In this document: in pieces, positions 56,929 through 64,000 of the stretch
Numbering within the stretch: the first letter of the stretch is position 1
How the letters are laid out: each line of letters begins with the position of its first letter
Origin: Telmatactis stephensoni
Taxonomy: Eukaryota; Cnidaria; Anthozoa; Actiniaria; Isophelliidae
Assembly: GCA_029948255.1 (NCBI GenBank)
Contig: JALIZF010001794.1
Coordinates: 186,001 to 250,000, forward strand
DNA length: 64,000 bases
Direction of reading: 5' to 3'
Translations under genes and position numbers: made by a program
Notes under the pieces: generated by a model
What the model was told of the DNA's origin: nothing
Database searches by the model: none
Seen by the model: the letters and a program-made list of their open reading frames with translations, nothing else

Positions 56929-58440
56929 TTTCACAATACTAAGTGGCTAAGCAACATACTAAGTGGCTACCTCCTAGATGTAATAATAAACACTGCTTGA
57001 AGTAGGTGCCAGGGACCTCGTGTTTCTACTAACAAAGCTCAGTATTGCAAAGAGTGAACATAGAAAAAGGTAACTTTTCAATAATTTTTTTGGTGCACGC
57101 TCTACAAGTTCTGTTTTTTTTAGTTTGATCATGTGACATTTTCGAGTGCTTTTTTCAAAAAGTGCCTTATTGACTAGGTAAACATGGTGAATTATATGAA
57201 GATAAGTAATCATAAAATTTTGAGATGTTGAGATTCAGAAATATTCCTAAAAGTCTACATCCTGTGTAGAATTTTGCAACAGATAGTAAAGTGTTGTTTT
57301 GAATAAATTAACAAACCATGAGGGTTTTACCTTGACAGCTTAAAGCATCGACTCAATGTAGTTGCTAACTTTTGAAGCATACAGAATTATACCTAGTGCA
57401 GCAAAGGCAAAGGCACTTGGCAACAGGTATGTTAACATCTTGCTCTATCCCATACCTAGAAAATTGCAAGAAACAATTCGACAGAATTTGTAGAAGTCGA
57501 AGTAATACAAATTCGCAACTTTCAACTCGTGGTCACGAAAGTTACTCCCCAAGTTTGCTTGAGGATCACATTGGCATTTAGCTTCGCATGTCTCCATATT
57601 TTGTTTACAAGTTACAATAGGTATTTGTCTTTCTTAAAGCAGATATGGTTCTCTCTGTTTTTGAAATTTTGTTGAGATTTTGGCGGTAGTTTTGACTACA
57701 CAATTTTGCGTCGTAACAGAGCAAATTTGTATATTGCAACTTCTAAGGATTGCATTGGTGCGATACATGGTGTATGTAGTCTTTTATGACTTTCTACTTT
57801 CTTTGTACTTGATTAACGAAATAGGTAAAAAAATCACCTTAGAATTTTGAACATTTTTTCTCATAAAGCCATTTTTAAAAATAGTCTGATATCTCGAAAT
57901 ATTTGATCTAATTCACAAAAAATTAATTACCAGTACAAATTTCAAGGCTTGTAGACAAATGGCTGCAAATTTCTCAGAAATCTGACAAGGTTTTGATGTA
58001 AAAAGGCGTGATTCAAATTCAGGGCCAACAAACAAATCAATAGGTAGGGGCCACCTTAAAGAACAATGGGTTATCTTTGTAGATGGTACTGTGAGGAGTG
58101 CCCTTTGGGCTCCCTTTGGCAACTAGTCACCCGTGGCAACTGGTATGAGCCAGACCACGAGGAGAAGACATATTTTTCAGAAGTAGTTTGTTTCATGTTG
58201 TTTTCTTCGCTTTTGTACAATTTACAACCTTTTCTACGAGTTTATTTGGGCCATCGTATTAGAAATCATACTATTATTCATTGAACATGTTCATCCAGCA
58301 TAGAACCGCCGACAGGGTAAGGTTTTTGTGCATTTATTTACATTTTTTCTCGTAATAAGTCAACAATTTATTCAACTCAACATTTGCAATTTGTAGGTCA
58401 TAAATACTAAATAAAATAACGCTCAAGAACACTGCGTCAC
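56929..58440. other. Spacer of 1.5 kb, nothing recognised
   Basis: AT-rich. Near 58050-58190 two frames are open (for example WVIFVDGTVRSALWAPFGN), which could be a decayed exon, but no family is recognised. Confidence 0.4.
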
Positions 58441-58559
58441 AGTACGATGGTGATTCTTTCTACATGACCAAAGGACACAACTCGGCTGAACGTCCAGGAG
58501 TCTCAGAAACAGGTCTTTGTCGTGGTGGTTTCATTCAAGTGCCAAGTTTCATGGAGGAA

Positions 58560-59231
58560 CTACTGCCTCACCTCAAACTTGAAAAATGCCTCTCTGGCAC
58601 TGACATTAATTTTGTACTTGATTTGTTCCTCACTGTTGTGCTCAGCAAATATGTTTTCTAATACCACTTTCAATGATTTCACAGGTAGATCTTCTAACTT
58701 AAGGCTGGCCATCTCCTCCAAGTCTTTCTCTACTAGAGGATTCTTTCTGCAAGGCCATTCTGAGAATCAAGAATTTTTGGTCATGCCTTTTCCAGAAATT
58801 GTCGGGAGTTGTGAATGCAAGAAATGATGCACTGGCAGAGGTGGTGCCAGTTCTTTTTCCCTTGTTTCCTTTGAGTACGTACCAGCAATCCCCATCATAT
58901 AGCTTACAAAGTCTCTCCATAGACATACTAACTTGTGAAGACTTTGTTGGGCAGGCAAGTTTGATAAGAAATGAATGAGCTTTATTGATGCTTATAATAG
59001 GCACTAGTGAACTGAAACAAAATGGTTAAAAAGTCCATTAGCTGAGGTGACATCTAGCAAAACCGTGGAGTCAATATTTTGCTCCAAGTGCCCAATAATG
59101 GGGTCATGCACCCCAGGTGGCACGTTGGGGTCTTTCCAGAACCAGAAGGGGAAATGGCGACCACATTCTTCATAGGTACTAAATACCTCTACCGTTTTTT
59201 TTTTTTTTTTGTAGTTCTCGAGTTGTGCCAT
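58560..59231 (-). pseudogene. DUF3987-like fragment
   Basis: The minus-strand frames are: TYEECGRHFPFWFWKDPNV, DPIIGHLEQNIDSTVLLDVT and ANGLFNHF; after a shift near 59010, VPIISINKAHSFLIKL, KLYDGDCWYVLKGNKG and FTTPDNFWKRHDQKFLILRM; after a second shift near 58730, LEEMASLKLEDLPVKSLKVV and INVSAREAFFKFEVRQ, with a stop at 58560. The blocks resemble cnidarian DUF3987-type proteins from memory; the nucleotide-binding part is absent. Two frameshifts make it a pseudogene, although exon boundaries could explain part of this (gtttcag near 59010, GAG|GTGAGG near 58570). Confidence 0.4.
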
Positions 59232-59552
59232 GGCTCGAAGGGTAAACAGTAAACCACTCTCTTAGATCCTTTGGAACAACATCTGTAAAAGGGAAAACTA
59301 CTTGGCTAGTTTCACCTCCACATCACTTAAGCATTGAACTTCACTTTTGCTTTCCATTTTCTTAGCAACAGCAAAGAAGACGAGAAATAATCAATATCTG
59401 ACGATGAACTAGTTGACTGGAAGGGTAACAACTTTGGTAATCGAAAAAGTGGGTGAACAAAAGACTGCTGAACAAAAATATGATTAAGCCTACCACAGGG
59501 AATCCAACTTTCAATACAGCCTGGCCCAAAATGATAGGGAGGAGAGACCAAA

Positions 59553-59661
59553 AGAACCACGAGAACCAAAAGAACCATGAGAGCCGGAAGAACCAAAAGA
59601 ACCAGGAGAACCAAATGAACCACAAGAACCAAAATAGACAAGAACCAAAAGAACGAGAACC
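59553..59661. repeat. 9-bp minisatellite (AAGAACCAx)n
   Basis: Units such as AGAACCAAA, AGAACCATG, AGAACCAGG and AGAACCAAA are repeated about 12 times. Because 9 is a multiple of three, both strands stay open (KNQ/EN-rich and GSFGSxGSFG-rich frames). This is a repeat, not a gene. Confidence 0.85.
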
Positions 59662-59664
59662 ATA

Positions 59665-60165
59665 TTGTTGCCTTTAGTAATACATGTATCATACAAGAAA
59701 AATCTATCTTTATAAAAGATCCATACAATTATAATTATATCCATCCAAGGAAAATCACACCATATACCAACAAAGTATATCTGAACAAACTTTTAAGTTT
59801 GTTAAAACAGCTTACTCAGGACAACTAAAAGTGCCATTTCAACATTTTTGGAAAAATCAACATCAGACATCAAACAAACATGGAACATTTTAAATGAATT
59901 AATAAAGCCAGACAAGCCAAAGAAAGGCTATCCTGAAAACTTCACAACTCATAATGTAGAAGAAACAAACTCAAAAACAATATGAAGAATTTGTAAAATA
60001 GGAACAATCATTCAATCTCTATGGCCATCTTAGACTTTATTGAAATTTTGCTGAATGGCATCAATTTATTGTTATCGACTTTCGAAAATTCTCTATTGAT
60101 ATGTTGCTCTGCAGTTATCTTTATTGTGGGTCAGCTTTGGTAACAAGATATTTTTTTTTGTTTCA
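59665..60165. other. AT-rich spacer
   Basis: Nothing was recognised apart from the T-rich acceptor tract before 60166. Confidence 0.4.
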
Positions 60166-60659
60166 GAATGATAACAAAATGTGTGTGATACAATCACTCA
60201 TTGTGCACGATGTCATAGGGATTCGAAAAGTTGCACTGGATCAGCTAAATGCCCTGGGATGCATTGCAGCAATGGAAAAGCACCAAGCCATATTTGAACC
60301 ACTGTTCCACTGTCCCATCAGTTGAAGCACTAACAGGTCATGCCGTGATCAATATTCTAAAATTCCCAGAATCTATTATGTCAGAACAGGAGGTAACAAA
60401 GAATTATCTGGTGGGTTATTTGGAGAATGCAGCACTGAAGACCCTGCAAAACTTTCTCATTTTTGCCACCGGTTCACCATGCTTGCCCAAACACGGATTG
60501 GGTACAATCGGAATCTTGTTTGAGAGTGTACCTTCTATTTATTCATCCACTTGTTTAACTAAGATTACGTTTCCAGTGGGTTTCCCTGATGAGACAACAT
60601 TCACAGCAGCATTGGATGCCACAATTGATAATGAAGGAAAATCATTTAATTGTGTTTAA
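60166..60659 (+). pseudogene. HECT-type E3 ubiquitin ligase C-terminal fragment
   Basis: After a polypyrimidine tract and cag, the frame reads NDNKMCVIQSLIVHDVIGIR. A one-base shift near 60305 joins it to VEALTGHAVINILKFPE. FLIFATGSPCLPKHGLGTIG, SIYSSTCLTKITFPVGFPDE and the final SFNCV (stop 60657-60659) match the C-lobe of HECT domains, with the Cys of STC in the position of the catalytic thioester Cys. HECT-like proteins of this shape are frequent in cnidarian genomes. Only the C-lobe end is present here; the N-lobe and substrate domains were not found. Confidence 0.6.
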
Positions 60660-62357
60660 ACAAAACTACAGTACATCTCAAATTGGGACTTCATTGTAAA
60701 TGTTGTTATTGTCCCCATTAGCATTCACCATTCTTTTTGACAACATTGGTTTACATATAGCTGTATACAACAAAAGCCCACATAAAAGAACCTGACATTT
60801 ATAATGTTAATAATCACAATGATTGAACTTTAACAGCGCATGTCAGGAAAAATCAGAGAAGTTCGAAAAATCGCGGCAATGGTCAAAACATCGATTTCAC
60901 TCATATTCTAATTTGATAGCCTATTATATACCTACAATCGTGGTGTAGTTTGTTTGTTAATAAGTGTGTTGGCTTTGGAAAAATCAGATTTTTTGTCGTC
61001 AAGGGGAATTTTTTGTTGTCAATGCTAATTTTGAGCCTTTTTAAGACGAGACCGCTGGATCTTTCACCTAGGGTCATGCAAGATAGAAAAATCGCCAATT
61101 GTGATAAATGTCACAATAATCCCTTTACGATACCTAACAAAATGGTATAAATTTTGAAAGCATTTGATTCAATTTTGGTGATTTATGAGATGATTTTAAA
61201 TTCTGGTGACAAGAGCTTGTTTTGGCGGGTCATAAAGGACGATTTTGAAGGGGCTCGAAATACTACAAAATCATTATATCTTACAAAGTTTTCTAGGATT
61301 TTCAGTTAAAAGGCATGCCTGCTATACGTTGAAATTATTAGCAGCGATTTAGAAAGTAAAATATTTTTCTGCATATTTAGTTCAACCCATTCTAATGAGG
61401 CAAAATTATGAATTTTCGAGGCCCCCAAAACCCAATTAGTACATGTACTGGCAACAAAAATCCATATGCAATAAATCATTTATTATCTGACCTTCAATTG
61501 GGTGAAATAAAATTTTTGGGCACTTCAATTCAAAATTTTCTACAGCGCCAAACGTTCGTGCCACTTTCACCATTCGTTTGATCTTTCAATCTAAAAATAG
61601 TTCAAAATCTGGACTTCGTAGCCAACATCTCATCGTCTTCAATGGTTATCAAGGTTTAAATTTATTTAAGAAATAAAAATCATATTTAGTAAGTTACGGA
61701 CGTCAGACGAGTTGCATTCTTTGCCGTTCCAGTCCGTGCCGAAGAATCAAAAATGTAAACAAGTTCAAAAATACCTGCAAGGATGATGAATTTGCTACAA
61801 TGCAAACATAAAATCATCTAATATCATTAGATTTCTACCTTATAAAGCTTGAGAGGCCCATACCATAAGAAAATCCGTGCATGCAGTGAGTGGAGTTTGG
61901 TCACTTGGTTGATACTTCCGCATATTCGCTGGTAAACAACAAACTAATTACCAGGACAACACAGGAAGCCCATTTGAAAAAAGGCCCAAAACACAAAAAC
62001 TAAACTTTCGCTACATGACTGCCTACGTTTAATATGAGCGTGTGATAATGTACGTACGGTATTATATGTTGCAATGATACTGTTGACATAAAGCACGCAT
62101 ATATAAAATTAACATGTAAAAGATTTCAATACTGATTACTGATTGCACTGATTACGATAAAAAAAAAAAGTAATGCACAAAGAAAGGACGTCGACAAAAT
62201 TAATTAGAAATTACGTAATATTTGTTTTAGTTTCTTAGGATAGAAGAGAATAGGATGAAACTTGTGCGCTTATCTGGAAATCACGTGCACAAGGAACTAC
62301 TAAGTGAAACATACATTCGTTTTTGAAATCCGTGCCAATCGTGAACTAGCTAGTGTC
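60660..62357. other. Spacer of 1.7 kb, nothing recognised
   Basis: AT-rich, without recognisable exons or element ends. Confidence 0.45.
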
Positions 62358-64000
62358 ATGTTTCTCTTTAATCAAAATCAGTGCCCTGTAAACAATATGG
62401 ACGTGTGTTCATATTCTAAGCTTGTTGGAGGAAGTTGTGGTCCAAGTACCTTCAACCCTGCAAACACTGCTTGCATTCCAGTCAGTAGGTGTGACAGAGA
62501 AATCACCGGCCACTTGAAGCTAATATCAGTATCAGATTCAACTCTGAACACTGAACCAAAGCTGCTTTTGGCTCGAGCAGGTAGGTAAACAGGCAGATTG
62601 ATTGAGAACTAATACTGTTTTCTTTATGCCATGCATATATTTGGTGCGTTCATTCAGCTAAAAAGTAACTTTTTTACTTAATAGGTATATTTGATGAGTT
62701 TGAAGAACATAAATCCGAGCTCATCATTTGTCCAAGACACCGAGATCTCTTTGGTGTTAGGTGGCGTTGTAATAGAAAAAGCTGTTTATGTCCTATTAAG
62801 TGGGCTGGTCATAGTCATAGAGCTTGGCCACCAAAGGGAGATCGAGGAATATCAATGCAACAATCCAAACACTTGTATTTCATCACTAATGTTTTAGTCC
62901 CTGTTGGCTCTCGTAAGTGTTATGTCAAAACAATTTTTTTCAATTTTAAAATACCTTGCTTGAAGCAATGGGACAACATATGTGTAAATACTCAATGTGC
63001 ACTTTTGCTCTGCCCACCACAGGAAACCAAAAAGGGCGTGGTTTAGATGCAATAAATGTCCCTGTAAAACATTTTTTTAAAATTTTGATTACAGTAGAGT
63101 AAAGACTATAAAATTCTTTTAACATAATCTGATTTCTCATTTTTGTATTTTGTATTTTCTCATATTTTTCCTGAAGAGACAATTTGTATATTTTGCCGTA
63201 GATGTAGACTTTGTTTGATTGAATCCAATCAGCAAATTCCAGAAGCTATGTTACCTAATGAACACCAATCAGAAATTGTTACACAAGAGGAGGAACAGCC
63301 TTTAGAGGATTTACAACCAACTTAACCTAAAGAAACTTTTGATTCTGAGGTTAGAATTAAGGTATTCAGGTGAACCCGGACAGCGAATGACCGGGAAACA
63401 TGTCCGTTTTATAGAGGTTTGTTTACTATTAATGATATTTTTTCATTGTCAATTTTTTTACATGGTGACAGTATATTTTTACAGCGGAAAATAAAGCTCT
63501 TTAGAGCATAAGAATGCTATACAAACTTTGTTATATGCTTTCAGAAACAAACAGAAGACAGGGATGGATTTGAAGACTTATGTACTGCGATGATGAACCT
63601 TTCTTTGGAAGATCCCCTCTTCTCTCCTGGTAGTAGCAGTAGTAGTGACGAATCTTCAAATAGTACCGATTACAACGTGAAGGAAAATTATCTCGTCATC
63701 CAGAGAATGAAACTCAATGAATTTTTATCTTCATGTAATGTAACAAAGGTCGGTACTTGCAAGAAGCGATGGGAGGAAGCAACTGTAAAACCGCATGACC
63801 AAAGCTAAAGATTCTGTGGTGGCTGCCCTGAATGTCATTGCTCCAGGAGACTCTGGTTTTCTCTGGACCGTGCTTAAAACTTCCAACACAGTAGAAAAAG
63901 CATTGAAAATCCAACATCAAGAAATCTCTGAAGTAGTATGTGCCAATAAAGGAAAAACTGTCAACCAAAAAAGAATTGGTCCAGAACTCTGGATGTCTAC
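62358..64000 (+). pseudogene. 5' part of a multi-copy element-like gene, runs off the window
   Basis: Exon 1 (62358-62580, start MFLFNQNQC, or MDVCSYSKL at 62398) has a Cys-containing segment (CSYSKLVGGSCGPS, IPVSRCDREI). Exon 2 (62685-62912) encodes HKSELIICPRHRDLFGVRWR, CNRKSCLCPIKW and a segment ending VLVPVGS. Exon 3 (from 63177) gives QTICIFCRRCR. The phases match, and exons 2-3 together resemble a zinc-binding module (CPRH...C...C...C..C). A TAA at 63323-63325 and a frame change near 63795 interrupt it. Exon 4 (from 63545) has Ser/Asp-rich sequence, then AKDSVVAALNVIAPGDSGFL. I recognise the family as repeated in cnidarians, function unknown. The 3' part lies beyond 64000. Confidence 0.55.

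Noticed and set aside
59453..59744. Asn/Lys/Glu-rich frame (plus) and Gly-Ser-Phe-rich frame (minus)
   Set aside because: A 9-bp minisatellite keeps all frames open; it is not a structural protein gene.

Overview
This is animal nuclear DNA, most likely from a cnidarian (an anthozoan such as a stony coral or sea anemone). It is AT-rich, its coding exons have GT-AG introns, and it carries tRNA-derived SINEs, MITEs, non-LTR retrotransposons and several multi-copy protein families that I associate from memory with cnidarian genomes (DUF6589-like, SAP-domain element proteins, HECT-like, DUF3987-like). No bacterial features were seen. Family names come from recognition, not from a search.

Left part (1-11 kb). 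A plus-strand gene of four exons (157-6758) rebuilds, with phase-0 junctions, into about 1,008 residues of a DUF6589-like protein. Its third intron holds an antisense 5'-truncated LINE with a restriction-like endonuclease, set between two (AAT)n tracts. Downstream lie a TTAA-flanked piggyBac-like non-autonomous element (7450-8415) and a minus-strand RecQ-like helicase gene (8690-10970) whose last exon is cut by a SINE with a 6-bp target duplication.

Middle part (15.7-30.8 kb). One old SAP-domain element gene is spread over 15 kb by nested insertions. These are a 5.2-kb TIR transposon with its own five-exon gene (17475-22697), a CR1-like LINE with an esterase ORF1 and an endonuclease/RT ORF2 (about 22.9-29.5 kb), and an LTR-like block (29705-30232) between 136/139-bp direct copies. 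The LINE itself is cut by a 1.5-kb TIR element with an 11-bp target duplication, a RecQ-like fragment and G-rich tracts, and by a second, antisense LINE fragment.

Right part (30.8-64 kb). This is repeat-rich DNA with broken genes. It holds three 249-bp MITEs, a decayed element-like gene (38-39.8 kb), a PIF1-like helicase fragment, a LINE fragment, a three-exon 3' gene end of unknown family, three histone-type 3' stem-loops without a histone gene, a broken kinase-like gene, and a 5' gene end with a duplicated exon. At 52336-56923 is a near-complete PIF/Harbinger element. Its transposase is intact, but its Myb-like partner gene is split by a 1,187-bp perfect palindrome with a 7-bp target duplication. 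The window ends with DUF3987-like and HECT-like fragments and the 5' part of another multi-copy family gene.

No ordinary housekeeping gene was recognised with confidence. The window reads as a transposon graveyard with a few elements that look recently active.
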